DNA of 64,000 bases, taken from assembly GCA_026239495.1 (NCBI GenBank), contig CP110830.1:496001-560000 (forward strand), read 5' to 3'. This DNA comes from Spiroplasma phoeniceum (GTDB lineage Bacteria > Bacillota_I > Bacilli_A > Mycoplasmatales > Mycoplasmataceae). Every line of letters starts with the position of its first letter. The stretch's first letter is position 1. This document shows, piece by piece, positions 1 to 10,385 of the stretch. The notes beneath the pieces are model-generated. The model worked only from the letters and a program-made list of their open reading frames with translations, made no database searches and was not told the DNA's origin. The position numbers were made by a program, and so were the translations under genes.

Positions 1-1
1 T

Positions 2-403
2 ATTTTTAAATATTGATATAATAATCTTTTTTGAGAGTGCTCATTGTATTATATTAATGAATTAAATTATGAAATCACTTCTTCTTTTAAACAAGAACTA
101 TTAATTAATTCTTTTTATAGTAAAATTTACTATTATTTTAATGAATTATTTTCAAATAATGATGTAAAACAAAAATTAAAAGATTCTTATAAAAGTTGAA
201 GATTAAAAATTAGTAAACTAATTACTATTTGTAATAAATATGGTTATGAAGATGATGATTTTACTTTTAATAGTAAAGTATTAAATACACCTTCAGAAAA
301 AGATGAACTTATTAATAGCCAATATATTGATGATTCATTTATTAAAAGAACTAAATATTTTGTGTATGAATTATCAAAATTAATTAAATGATATTTAATT
401 TAA
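2..403 (+). CDS. Hypothetical protein, C-terminal part only
   Basis: The reading frame is open from the window edge to TAA at 401-403, using TGA as Trp at several codons. The 133 visible residues are charged and rich in Lys, Asp and Asn, with no membrane segment and no motif I recognise (the end reads ELSKLIKWYLI). The start lies outside the window. It is followed at once by a gene on the opposite strand, so the two converge. The function is unknown. Confidence 0.55.
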
Positions 404-418
404 AAAATAATTTATAAA

Positions 419-925
419 TTATCCCAATTTATTTAAACTCCTGATACTATCTATCTGTGAAAGGAAAACACAAGTAATAATTTCATTTTTACATAAATTT
501 ATACTAAATATTGATATACTAAAAACTATAGAAAGAATTATATTATTCATTAAAATTAATGATATGTAATTTCCTAATAAAGATATTATTAATGTAGTTA
601 GTAAACTTGTCAAATTAAATTTCATATTTATTGTATTGTCTTTATTAAAAACATTCCAAGTAACTAAATTAAATATAATACAAAATGAAATTGAAAAGAT
701 ATAAGAAATAGGTAAGATTAATGGTTTAATAAAAAATGAAAAGTATTCTAATGACAGAAGATAATCATATTGAGATATTATATTTCTTCTAATCATTAAA
801 TCAGTTAATAAAGGATATAAAAATGCAATTAGAAACAATGTAAACATACTTGTTACAATATAACTTTTGGGAAGCGCATTATTATTAATTCATTTATTAA
901 ATTTGTGTTTAATTGAACTCTTCAT
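419..925 (-). CDS. Multi-pass membrane protein of unknown function
   Basis: A 168-residue protein starting at ATG 925, with a good AAGGAG ribosome site just upstream on the minus strand. An internal TGA near residue 12 must be read as Trp. A short basic N-terminus (MKSSIKHKFNKW) precedes about four hydrophobic segments near residues 24-44, 62-90, 106-126 and 128-147. It is therefore probably an integral membrane protein of the spiroplasma membrane. It runs against its neighbours on the secretion island. Its leader holds a hairpin and a split version of the hairpin cassette found before other genes of this island. I recognise no family. Confidence 0.7.
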
Positions 926-932
926 CAAAAAT

Positions 933-1053
933 CTCCTTTCACTTATTGAACAATATGTTCCAGCATATTGTTTTTTTCTTTTTAATTGATTATTTTGATA
1001 CATTTGGAAATAATATGTTATCTAAATCCATAAATATCCTATCCGAAGTGGTA
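933..1053 (-). promoter_or_regulatory. Leader with hairpin and split CTTCGGATAGGA cassette
   Basis: Read on the minus strand, the 5' arm CTTCGGATAGGATAT (about 1038-1053) is like the cassette before other island genes. Its GTGAAAGGAG partner (933-942) lies about 100 nt away instead of about 20 nt. Between them is a perfect hairpin, CAATATG (951-957) with CATATTG (964-970), flanked by seven T on the plus strand. On the plus strand it looks like an intrinsic terminator; on the minus strand it is a leader hairpin. I see no gene in 926-1114. Confidence 0.4.
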
Positions 1054-1114
1054 CTTAAAGTCAAGAAACCATCTAGACTCAATTACGATATAATTTATTA
1101 AAGAGGCAAATAAT

Positions 1115-1294
1115 ATGAAATCAAACAGAAATAATAAAAATGTTATAAATAAAAAATATATTAAAGCAAATTGATATGCATGAATTATTGAATTTTTAAA
1201 TAAAGCAGATATAATGAGACTTCAAATATGTGAAGTGTCTAGCAAAATGATCTTTTATAATGAAATAATTGAGGAGAAAAAAGTTAAGTTATAA
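1115..1294 (+). CDS. Small hypothetical protein
   Basis: 59 residues from ATG 1115, with GAGG about ten bases upstream, to TAA 1292-1294; two TGA codons are read as Trp. The sequence is basic, begins MKSNRNNKNVINKKYIKANW and has no recognised motif. It overlaps a second small frame (1269-1424) that continues with a more conserved-looking sequence, so the two may be one gene split by a frameshift, or a translationally coupled pair. Confidence 0.45.
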
Positions 1295-1424
1295 ACCGCC
1301 AGCATTAATAAAACTTGGCCGAAGTGCTAGTGGCAAAATATTTTATGGTATTAACAATGATTTATTACAAGAAGCAATTAATTTTTGAAAAGAAACTTAT
1401 GAAAGCAAATGAATCATAAAGTAG
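1269..1424 (+). CDS. Small hypothetical protein overlapping the previous gene
   Basis: A 51-codon frame from TTG 1269 to TAG 1422-1424, in a different phase from the 1115 gene and overlapping it by 26 nt. The text KPPALIKLGRSASGKIFYG looks like genuine protein and two TGA codons are read as Trp. No ATG is available, because a stop directly precedes the TTG. Either it is coupled to the upstream gene, or the two are one reading frame broken by an indel near 1275-1290. The function is unknown. Confidence 0.4.
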
Positions 1425-1452
1425 CTTTAATTAATAGTATGCTTTTTCATAT

Positions 1453-1491
1453 CTTTCGGATAGGATATTCCTACGAAAGAGAGGAACAAAT
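1453..1491 (+). promoter_or_regulatory. Hairpin-RBS cassette 1 (before virB4)
   Basis: CTTTCG (1453-1458) pairs with CGAAAG (1474-1479), enclosing an inner TAGGA/TCCTA stem. The ribosome site GAGG follows and ATG is at 1492. Just upstream is the T-rich text ATGCTTTTT found before most copies. Part of the Shine-Dalgarno neighbourhood is inside the hairpin arm. Confidence 0.65.
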
Positions 1492-4323
1492 ATGAATAAA
1501 AATATGATACCTAAAAATATTAAGGCATCTAAATTTCATTTTTGAAGAGGAATTAGTTGAATAGATGTTATCATTGCAGTACTAGTAATTGGTTTTATTT
1601 CTTTAATGGTTTGAGGATTACCATCTTTGTCAACTGCTGGAAAAATTATTATATCAATGATTGCTGTTATGTTAACATTGCCATTAATGTTTCATTGATT
1701 ACCTGGTTTAAAAGGATGGCATGTTTTATTTTTAATGTTTAAATATGTTTTTATGCACAAAAAGTATAAAGAGAACACTGCAAATGACACATTAGGATTA
1801 ATTCCATATGAAAAATTAGTTGATAATGCAATTCAAACAAAACTCTTAGACAAAAAAATAAACTGAATAATAGGAATTAAATTAAAAGGATTCAATTTTT
1901 ATCAATTATCATTAGAAAAACAATTAGTTTTAATTGAAGACTTACAAACTGCTTTAAAGGGATTAGATTTTCCAATTCAAATGATGGCAATTAATCGACC
2001 ATCTGAATTCAAAGAACAAATTGTTTATTTAAATTCTGTTTTGGATAAATTAAAACAGCAAAGGAAAAACAACAAAATAACATTAAAAATATTTAATGCA
2101 AAGAAATATCAGATTTTAAAACAAATTAAAATTCTTAAGAATGATGTTAACGGAGAAAATAATATTTTATTTAATAAAGAATTTTATGTTTATGGAATTA
2201 TTTCAAAAAAAGAAAATATTGAGTTAACTCAAGAAATTATGATAAATGAATTATCTCGAGTAGGTTTTGAAATTAAGCCATTAAATCGTTATGAACTTGT
2301 CAATTCATTAATATGAAGATTAAATCCAATTGCTGATGTAATTGACAATGAGACAATTGATTCATACGAAGATAATATTGCAGAGTTAATTGCTCATAAA
2401 ACATTAAATATTATGTCTCGAAATTTAAAAGTAGATGATTTATATTTATCTGTTAATGGAATCTTAGATTATCCATTGTGAGTTAGAAATACTTGAGGTG
2501 CTGATATTGTTAGAAATGAACAAGTATTTATTTGAAATATTAATCATCAATTTAATTCAAAAGTTCGTAGGAGTTTAGTTAAAGCTAGTCAAAACGCAAG
2601 AGCTAATTTATATGGAACAAAAGACGATATATCTAGAACTGAAATTGAATATGAAATAGAAAGTTATCAAAACCTAATTGATAGTTTATATGGAAATGCA
2701 GAAACATTAAAAGGTGTAGAAATTTTAGCAATTTCATACGCTGATAATTTAAAAGATTTGGGTCTAATAAAAAACCAGTTATCAAGATCATTAAAAACAA
2801 TTGATATTAAAGACAATCCATTGATGTATCGTCAGAAAGATGCTTTAATTGATATTTGACCACAACATTATCGGCCATTAAATTATCAATTATCTAGATT
2901 GATACCAACATATACATTAGCTTCATCTTTTCCTTTTATTAGTGGGGGGTTAAGTGATGAAAATGGTATGTATTTTGGTAAAGATGTAAATAATGAAACA
3001 ATTATTTTTAATCAGTTTTTTAAAGATAAAAATCGAACAAGTTTTAGTATTTTTATTGCCGGAGAACCAGGAAAAGGTAAAACATGAACTACTAAAAAGT
3101 TAATAAATTTTCATGCCTCAATAGGTAATAAAGTTGTTATTGTTGATGTTGAACGTGAATACAAAAAAGAATGTGACTATCATGGGGGAGAATGAATTAA
3201 TTTAGGCGTTGATGGAATTAATCCACTTCAAATATTTAATAATGAATTAGGAGATGATTCTGAAACAGAGATTGATGCTGCACCATTATCAACACATTTA
3301 TCAATTTTTAAACAATGATTTAAAATTTTATATAAAGAATTAAATGAAAAAGAAGAACGAGTTTTATTAAGAGAAGTACAAAAAACTTATCAAAGATTTA
3401 ATTTGTCTAATACCACTGATTTTGATAAATTAAAAACTACAGATTTTCCAACAATGTCAGATTTATATGATACTATAGTTGAAACATCAAAACATAATTT
3501 AGATTCAATATTACAAAACCTAAAAGAAATAATTGAATATGATTTTTTAAATGATGGAAGATATACAAAAATGTTTAATCGACATACATCCATTAAATTA
3601 GATAATGATTTTATTGTATTAGATATTCATTCATTATATGACGAGGGAGTCCCGGAAAAATTAACAGCTCAATTATATTTAACTTTAGGAGTTATTAAAG
3701 GAGTAGTTAAGCAAAATCGAATTGATAAGTTAGAAAGAAACTTATTAATTGTTATTGATGAGGCTCATACTTGTGTTGATGCTAAAAACCCAGCAGCATT
3801 AGATTTTATGTTCCAAATGGTTAAACGTGGTCGTAAATATAGAACAGGTTTAATCATTACTACGCAAAACTGAAGTGATATGACTGGAAACGGAGATCCA
3901 GAAATATTTAAAAAAGTTAGTGCATTATTAAGAGATTGCCAAGTTAAAATTTTAATGCCAATGGATCCTGATGATGTTGCAGGTGCTGAAGAAGCTTATG
4001 CAACTGCTGGTGGTTTTACGGATGCTTTAAAAAGTTTTTTAACTCATGCTGAACAAGGGGATATGGTAATGTTTTTAACAAAAAATAACTTTATTTGTTT
4101 ACATCGAGAAGTTACAGATGATGAAGTTATTGCGTTTGACAATAAAGGATTTATTATGCCGCAAGAACCTAAACGTAAATATAAGAAAAAAGAAATAAAA
4201 GAAATTATTAGTGATGAAATGATAGAAGATAAACCATTAACTGGTAAAGATCATATGGATTATGATGATTCATGAATAATGAATTATGATCCAAGCAAAC
4301 GTCCAAATTTAACAAATAAATAA
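1492..4323 (+). CDS. VirB4/TraE-family type IV secretion ATPase
   Basis: A 943-residue protein, the energising ATPase of a type IV secretion or conjugation apparatus, acting on the inner face of the membrane. The N-terminus has two hydrophobic segments (about 24-43 and 51-70) before the soluble part. This resembles a PrgI/VirB3-like membrane module fused to VirB4, as in Gram-positive and mollicute systems. Walker A is GEPGKGKT at about residues 524-531 and Walker B is LLIVIDEAH with D756/E757. The C-terminal RecA-like domain has the typical VirB4 text MVKRGRKYRTGLIITTQN. The frame crosses many TGA Trp codons. ATG 1492 is chosen because the hairpin cassette with GAGG lies just upstream. The coupling protein partner is at 17334-19484. 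Confidence 0.9.
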
Positions 4324-4434
4324 AAAATATATGTACATTTGCTTAATAACCAGATAGGATTTCTCGGGGTAAGCAATTACCCTAGCCCTAATTTAAAAGT
4401 TACCTTTTTATTAAATATTTATTTACTATAATAT

Positions 4435-4464
4435 AAATGTAGTCAAACTACATTTTTCTTTTTT
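4435..4464 (+). terminator. Intrinsic terminator after virB4-like gene
   Basis: AAATGTAGT (4435-4443), loop CAA, ACTACATTT (4447-4455), then TTCTTTTTT. A perfect 9-bp stem with a T tract, about 110 nt after the stop. A second GGGTAA/TTACCC hairpin (4367-4382) lies between them without a T tract. Confidence 0.75.
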
Positions 4465-4480
4465 ATGTGCTTTTTTACTG

Positions 4481-4510
4481 CTTTCGGATAGGATGCCTAT
4501 GCGAAAGGAG
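4481..4510 (+). promoter_or_regulatory. Hairpin-RBS cassette 2 (canonical copy)
   Basis: CTTTCG (4481-4486) and CGAAAG (4502-4507) close a hairpin with an inner ATAGG/CCTAT stem, a single G/G mismatch and an ATG loop. CGAAAGGAG contains the ribosome site for the ATG at 4520. It sits less than 20 nt after the terminator T tract, which leaves no room for a normal promoter. Confidence 0.7.
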
Positions 4511-4591
4511 AAAATAAATATGGTAAAAAAAAGATAGAAGAAATAAAAAATTAATTATAATTAAAGTTCTAGAAAATAATCCAAATTTCAT

Positions 4592-5734
4592 CTTTAATTT
4601 TGTCGAAAACTCTTGATATTTATAGAATATAACTAATTTTAGGTATATTTTTAATATATAGAGGTAAATAATTGATGGAAAAAATAATTACAGAATTAAA
4701 AAACAGTTTTACAGATGATCAATTTTTAGAATTTTATGAAAAAATAAAAAAAGAAGTAAAGGTAATCAAAAAACAAAAACGTTTAAATGAAATTGATCAA
4801 AAATTTAGAGATAAAGGCATTACATGTCCTAATTGCAAATCTTTTCATTGTGTTAAAAATGGTCATAATCCTGAAGGAAAACAAAAATATTTATGTAAAA
4901 AATGTCGTGATAGTTTTGATGCTTTTCGTCATCATTTTACTTATTGAAGTCATTTAAATTATGAACAATGAAATTTATTAATTCAAATTTCATTATTAGG
5001 ACAATCTAGCAAAATAATTTCTCGTTTTATTAAAACAACCCCAAAAAATGCTTGGTATAATCGACAAAAATTAATGCAATCAAAACAATTAGAAAATACC
5101 CAATTAAAATTTAAAAAATTAAATGGTCAAATTCAAATGGATGAAACATTTATTAAAGAAATCCATAAAGGTAATTTTAAAGATAAATTTGATAAACGAA
5201 AAACTCATCTCGATCCATTTTCAACCAATACCAAATGCTGTATTCAAATGGCAGTTGATAGCAATAATAATATTTTTGTTCAATCTACCAATACCAAACG
5301 ATTACAAAAACAATGAATTATTGAAAATATGAATAAGCAATTGATTAAAGAAAAATCAACGATTATTTCTGACATGCAACCACTATATTTATTAGTAGCA
5401 AAACAAACAAATTCTACTCTATATTCCACCAAAACTAGTACAAACCCTGATACTAGTTATCGAAAGTTAAATAAGATTAATAAATTACAATCCAGTCTTA
5501 AAGAAGCCTTAATTCATTATCATGGTTTGGGTTTCACTAATATTCAAAATTATTTAAAGCTCTGAAAATGAAAATACCAACATAAAGGTTTAACACCAAA
5601 CCAACAATCAACGGTATTATATTTTAACGTTTAAAAAATTTAAAACAAAATCATAATCTTACACAAAATTAGTTTTTAAATTGTCATATTGATGATTTTT
5701 TTTATTTCATCAAGAGTTTTCGACAAAATTAAAG
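4592..5734 (+). mobile_element. IS1595-type insertion sequence, copy 1
   Basis: A 1143-bp element with near-perfect terminal inverted repeats of about 26 bp, starting CTTTAATTTTGTCG. It is flanked by the 8-bp direct repeat AATTTCAT (4584-4591 and 5735-5742), a length typical of IS1595 elements. It carries one transposase gene. Copy 2, in the opposite orientation at 10386-11528, has exactly the same length. Confidence 0.85.
4675..5634 (+). CDS. IS1595-type transposase
   Basis: 319 residues from ATG 4675 (GAGG upstream; a TTG three bases earlier is also possible). The N-terminal part holds a zinc ribbon, CPNCKSFHCVKNG then LCKKC. A DDE-like domain starts at MDETFIKEIHKG and continues through IQMAVDSNNNIFVQ. 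The zinc ribbon plus an ISXO2-like core is the architecture of IS1595 transposases. Three TGA codons are read as Trp. The gene appears intact, so the element may be active. Confidence 0.8.
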
Positions 5735-5878
5735 AATTTCATTTATTTTAAGAAAAATAATTTAACTTATAATTATTTTAAAACTGGTAAAGCGGGGAGA
5801 AGTTGAACTAGTTGTAAAAAATATTTTAGAAAATTATCTTAGAATTAAAATTAAATTTCTATGAAAGGAGAAAAATAT

Positions 5879-6100
5879 ATGTGTGAGAATTGTAATAAAA
5901 ATAAAATATGTGAACAAATTAAACTGGAATGTGATGGTCATCATTTAGAAAAAAATGATAAAATCGTTAGTGGGAAAGTAATTAAAATAAAACTTTGTAA
6001 AAATTGTTGATTAATTTTTACAAAGTTTGTTAAAGAGTTTAAATTATCATTAATAGTTAATCAACTTAACCATTATAGTCCATTATTTCAAAATTATTAA
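5879..6100 (+). CDS. Small cysteine-rich protein
   Basis: 73 residues from ATG 5879, with a strong AAAGGAG ribosome site. It begins MCENCNKNKICE and later has LCKNCW, so paired CxxC knuckles could bind zinc. The rest is Lys-rich and then hydrophobic near the end. Its last 35 bp overlap the 3' end of the opposite-strand gene 6066-6626. I cannot assign a function; a small zinc-binding regulator is one possibility. Confidence 0.55.
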
Positions 6101-6626
6101 TGTTTGTTATTCCAGATTTCATAAATATAGAAAATGAATTTGCATAATATCTACCACGTGGCCATTCACCTGCGTGGTTTTTATACTTTAGTAATACACA
6201 AACATATGGAATCTCATTAGAATTTTTGTTTTTATCTAAAGCTTTAAAAAAATTATGATAATTATGGCTCACTTTGTATCGGTAATTAATAAAGCCTTGG
6301 TTTCCTGTTTCTCCATAATGTGAAAAATCTGCTACTTTAGTTGTCATCTGAGCGTAATGATTATTCTTAGATTTAATATCTGAAATTTTAAAGATATCAT
6401 TTGAGTGAAACTCTAAAAAGTAAAAATACATTTTATGTATAAATCCTTTTTTGCTTTTGAAAGATACATATCAATCAACTTTAATTGGATATTCTTTTTG
6501 ATCATATGTACTAATGTATTTATCTTCAAATTTTGTTTTTTCCTCAATAATTTCATAATTATTTTTGCTAATATACTCTTTTATCTCTTTAATGCAATCA
6601 TTTGAATATAATACAATTTTATTCAT
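6066..6626 (-). CDS. Hypothetical protein, 186 aa
   Basis: Starts at ATG 6626, with GAGAGG upstream on the minus strand, and ends at TAA 6066-6068. One TGA is read as Trp in KVDWYVSFKS. It is soluble and polar with many aromatic residues, no signal peptide and no membrane segment. The C-terminal half contains HYGETGNQGFINYRY and EWPRGRYYANS, which look like a folded domain, but I recognise no family. It is convergent with the small Cys-rich gene. Confidence 0.6.
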
Positions 6627-6702
6627 AATATTTACCTCTCATATTATTATTTTAGCATTTATTAAATTAAAGCCTATAATTTTAATATGTGCTTTTTCTT
6701 TA

Positions 6703-6738
6703 CTTTCGGATAGGATACCTTTGCGAAAGGAAAAAAAG
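6703..6738 (+). promoter_or_regulatory. Hairpin-RBS cassette 3
   Basis: CTTTCG (6703-6708) pairs with CGAAAG (6724-6729), with a shorter AGG/CCT inner stem. It is preceded by TATGTGCTTTTT and followed by GGAAAA and ATG 6743. Confidence 0.65.
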
Positions 6739-6742
6739 TAAT

Positions 6743-7135
6743 ATGTCAGAAAATAAAAATTATAAATCATTTGAAATTATGACAAGTTCATTAATACTTT
6801 CTAAACCAGTTTTAGATAAAAAGGGTAACCAGTGAATTGTGTTAAAAGTAGATAACTTAATTCATCCTTATGGAACTATTACAATTAATAAAAAATATAT
6901 TACTTTGCAGTACAATAAAGACTATGCCTTTATTAAAATTTTTTTAAATCAAATCTTTGTATATAAGGATAAAGATGGTCGAGCAAAAGGAACTATTGAC
7001 TACAACAAATTAGCAATATATTTATCACAAATGGATAATAAAGTTAAGCTAATAAAAGCTGAGCGAAAACAAATTAGTAATGAAAATAAACAATTTTATG
7101 CTAAGCATAATAGTTTTAAAAATGATATAAGTTAA
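6743..7135 (+). CDS. Hypothetical protein, 130 aa
   Basis: ATG 6743 lies 13 nt after the hairpin cassette; the stop is TAA 7133-7135. One TGA is read as Trp (NQWIVLKVDNLIHPYGTITI). The middle part looks like beta strands (YITLQYNKDYAFIKIFLNQ) and the C-terminus is helical and basic. There is no signal peptide or membrane segment. It has its own terminator, so it is probably a single-gene unit. No family was recognised. Confidence 0.65.
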
Positions 7136-7137
7136 TG

Positions 7138-7161
7138 AAGATATCTAGAAGATATCTTTTT
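7138..7161 (+). terminator. Intrinsic terminator
   Basis: AAGATATCT (7138-7146), loop AGA, AGATATCTT (7150-7158) and TTT. It starts 3 bp after the stop of the preceding gene, and its T tract merges with the upstream box of hairpin cassette 4. Confidence 0.75.
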
Positions 7162-7178
7162 ATGTGCTTTTTCTTTGT

Positions 7179-7213
7179 TTTCGGATAGGATATTTCTATG
7201 AAAGTGAGGATTA
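7179..7213 (+). promoter_or_regulatory. Hairpin-RBS cassette 4
   Basis: TTTC (7179-7182) pairs with GAAA (7200-7203), enclosing ATAG/CTAT. GTGAGGA follows as ribosome site and ATG is at 7217. It is a weaker copy of the same element, again just after a terminator. Confidence 0.6.
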
Positions 7214-7216
7214 AAT

Positions 7217-10104
7217 ATGAAATGATTATTATTGTTTATATCAAGCAGCACATTATTAACAACACCAACTTTGCCACTATCAACAACCAATTTAATTACT
7301 TTATATAGTACTATACGTGGTGCACCATTTTACCCAAATGTAAATATTAATCCCGGTGTAAACTTGGAAGTTTATAAGGGAACAAACTCATGATGAAAAA
7401 CTTTAAGTGATAATAAAAACAAAGAATATATATTTGATTATTTATCTTATACTAAAGATAAACAGACATTTTTAAAATATTATAAATCAATTACTCTTGA
7501 TTTTGGTGCTCTTTCTAGTTCATCTGGCTTTAATCGAAGTCAAGATTATAATGGTCCTGTTACAATAAACCTTCAAAGTAGTGATTTTACTTACACATTT
7601 TTTAATTGGTCACAAAAAGGTGCTCAAAATCAGGCATCTAATAATGCTACTGTAGATATTACTTGATTATATAATAAATTATATTTTAATTTCAAAGTTA
7701 ATTGTTGGATGTATCAGGGAGGCAATTCGTCATGAACTGATACTACTAGTAAATTACAAGTTTCTAAAATAATTTTAAATTCTAACCAGAATTTAAATGC
7801 AATAAAAAATAATTTAACTAATGCATTATCTAATACAATTAACTTAGTTAGTGATTATTCAGGAAGTTTAATTGATAAACGAAACATAATTGATCCAACT
7901 GGAAAAGGGAATGACGAAACTACATTGCTGAATTCTGCAATTTCAAAAGTATTGAGTAATGAATATAATGATTGAAAACAATACATTCAGCCATTTTCTT
8001 TTAGTGATGATACTAGAAAAGCAACAACGACTATAAAGTTTAATGATACAGTTACTAGTCAGCAACAAGTTTGAACTTTTAATACCCCTATTAATATTAC
8101 TTTATCACAGAATTATTGAGGTAAAAGTTTAAATGAACGAATGCATTTATTACCTGGACAAATTGTAAATCCTGATGATTCTACAAAAGGAATGATTATT
8201 GATACACCAGATATATTAGATCGTCCAGATCCAAGTAAAAACTATGGTGGAACTTTAAGATATCATACAACTGCAAGTATTGAATTTGATAGTTTATTAA
8301 ATAATACGGAATGATTAGAAATTAATGGAACTAAAATTGATGTTTTATATAACAAATTTAGTGCGACATTATTAGACAATCGTGTATCAGGAGAAAAAAA
8401 CAATACATATGATATTATTGCATATCACAAGGATGACAAATATAAAGCACAATATGAAATAAAAGTAGTTATTGAAACATTAGTACCAGATTTAAAGTTA
8501 AAATGATATGCATGAGATCCTGACAAAAATCCAGAGCAAAATATTTTAATAACACCTAATTTGCCAGATGGAAAGCCAAATCCAAAATATGACAAGGAAA
8601 TTAATGCTGATACTGGGACAAAAACACAAATTATTTGAGTAAAAAATAAATCATTAGTTCCATTCGCATTAGATCCTTTAGATAAAAATGGAAATGTTAT
8701 TGATCCAAATAAAAATCCTGAAGAATATGATTTAGGTTTTATTGCTGAGGGTGCTTTTGCTGGTAAAGGAGTAAATCAAACCTTTAATGATTCAAATATT
8801 TTATCAGTTTATCGTCAAGGAGTTCAAAATACTTTGGAACCTTTTAACAATCCAAATGATAGACAAAAAAAGACCCAAATCACTTCTGACAGCGATACAC
8901 AATATTGATCTGATAGTGGAATTTGACATTATATTGAAAATTTATCTGATAAATCTTCAGCCCAAAAATTTATGATTATTGGTGCTGATTATTCAAATCA
9001 ATATCCACGATTCTTAGATATATTAAATAATTCAAATATTGCAGTTGACTTTTGAACTACAATTCATGGTGTGCACTTAAAGAATTATTTAGCAACATAT
9101 AAGGGATTTGATTCAGCTAAAATTGGAGATTTAAGTTACGAACAAGTTGCAGCATATTGAAAGGAATATACTTCTGATGTTATTTCGCAAAGAATTCCTC
9201 CAGATCCAACACCTGCAAATTATACTGATATAACTGGGAATATTCCTATTATTAAAATGAATGAAACTGATTTAGACGCAATAGTTTCGAATATTTTAGT
9301 AGATGTAGATAAATATATAACTTCTAAATCTCCAAATGCTAAAATAAAATCTGATTATAATATTTATTCTCCAGATGGTAAAGATATTACTATTGATAAT
9401 TCTGGATTATCAAGTTTATTACAGGATCAAATTAATCCACAATATTTAGGTTTAATAGTTAAATCATCTTCAACCTCAACTCTATTAATAGGAACTGCTA
9501 GAGTCCAAGTAAGAAATTCTTCGACGTATGATCCTACAAATGTTAGAGATTTAAGTAAAATTAAATTTGAAAATTATAAATATAATTTTGCAGATTTTAC
9601 ACCAGAACAATTAAGAACTTGAATTTATAAAGATGTTGATAATTATATGAACACATATGGTTATAATGATATGACTTTAAATGAAGATTATGGAATTTCA
9701 GGAAATAGAATTCCAGATGAAGATCCTATTACTCATCATAATACTCCAGGAGATTTGAATGATTTATTACTAAAAGATTTCTTAGATAATTCAACTGGTG
9801 TTAAAACTTTGACCATCATTGTGTTTATGGTGATGATGCTAGTGATAAAACAACGGGTTATTCATATCAAACTTTAATTAATGATCCAAATGCTAAACCA
9901 GTTCCTCCAGATCCGCCAATACCGCCAGATCCTAATCCAAAACCAGATAATAATTTTGTAAAAAGGAATCTATGATGAATTATTACATTAGTTGTTGGTT
10001 TATTAGCAATAGGAGGCATTATTATATCAATAATACTAATTCGAAGAAAAAAATCATTAGGTAAAAGTAAAACAAAAAGAAAAGGAGCAAAAGTAGTAAA
10101 ATAA
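7217..10104 (+). pseudogene. Spiroplasma adhesin-like (ARP-type) surface protein, one frameshift
   Basis: About 961 residues if restored. The N-terminus is a signal peptide (MKWLLLFISSSTLLTTPTLP). A long extracellular part of polar, beta-rich sequence follows, then a proline-rich linker (PPDPPIPPDPNPKP), one membrane helix (WWIITLVVGLLAIGGIIISI) and a short basic tail (RRKKSLGKSKTKRKGAKVVK). This matches the layout of plasmid-encoded spiroplasma adhesion-related proteins. The frame changes at about 9813 (GTTAAAACTTTGACC), so the anchor is out of frame with the body. This could be a true null or phase-off state, or a sequence error. ATG 7217 follows hairpin cassette 4. The assignment is by architecture, not by sequence identity. 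Confidence 0.7.
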
Positions 10105-10117
10105 ATACTACTTTTTT
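10089..10117 (+). terminator. Intrinsic terminator of adhesin-like gene
   Basis: AAAAGTAGTA (10089-10098), 7-nt loop, TACTACTTTT (10106-10115), then TT. The stem overlaps the last codons and the stop. Confidence 0.75.
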
Positions 10118-10138
10118 ACATATTTTATTGTGTAACAG

Positions 10139-10311
10139 AACTCGGCTTTCCGAGTTGCTGAGAAAGGGTTAATTTTATCCCTATCAAAAACGTATGAAAA
10201 TAAGGATTTTTGATATCAAAAGGGGATAAAATTAACCCTTTCAAGAACGGACATGACCCCAATAAAAAGCTAAATTTTATCTATGCTTTTTAATGTGTAT
10301 GGGGTCTGTCC
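10139..10311 (+). repeat. Cluster of three palindromes, possible recombination, nicking or replication site
   Basis: Three stem-loops follow one another in a gene-free 270-bp stretch. (a) AACTCGG (10139-10145) with CCGAGTT (10150-10156). (b) A perfect 20-bp arm at 10162-10181 matching 10223-10242, with a second inner stem ATCAAAAA (10183-10190) / TTTTTGAT (10207-10214). (c) GGACATGACCCC (10249-10260) with GGGGTCTGTCC (10301-10311) and inner AAAAAGC/GCTTTTT. No T tract makes it a simple terminator. On a T4SS-bearing island it could be an oriT, a single-strand origin or an attachment site; this is inference. Confidence 0.6.
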
Positions 10312-10385
10312 TTATCCTGTTTATAGAGTATAGGGGATATTTATAGAGTAAATAATTATTTAAAATTCTAGATTTTAAAGATTAT

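Larger units (their letters stand above)
4520..5842 (+). pseudogene. Small gene disrupted by an IS1595-type insertion
   Basis: ATG 4520 follows a perfect hairpin-RBS cassette but reads MVKKR then TAG. Removing one A from the A8 run after ATGGT opens a frame that runs to the IS. If the IS and one copy of the 8-bp target repeat are removed, the frame continues into 5743-5842 and ends at TAG 5840-5842. The restored product is 56 residues, basic, with SWTSCKKYFRKLS at the end. It therefore carries two lesions: a homopolymer indel and the IS. The function is unknown. Confidence 0.5.

Noticed and set aside
913-1101. 62-codon frame on the plus strand
   Set aside because: It overlaps the leader and start of the minus-strand membrane gene, is rich in Phe/Ile by composition and lacks a ribosome site; regulatory leader is more likely.
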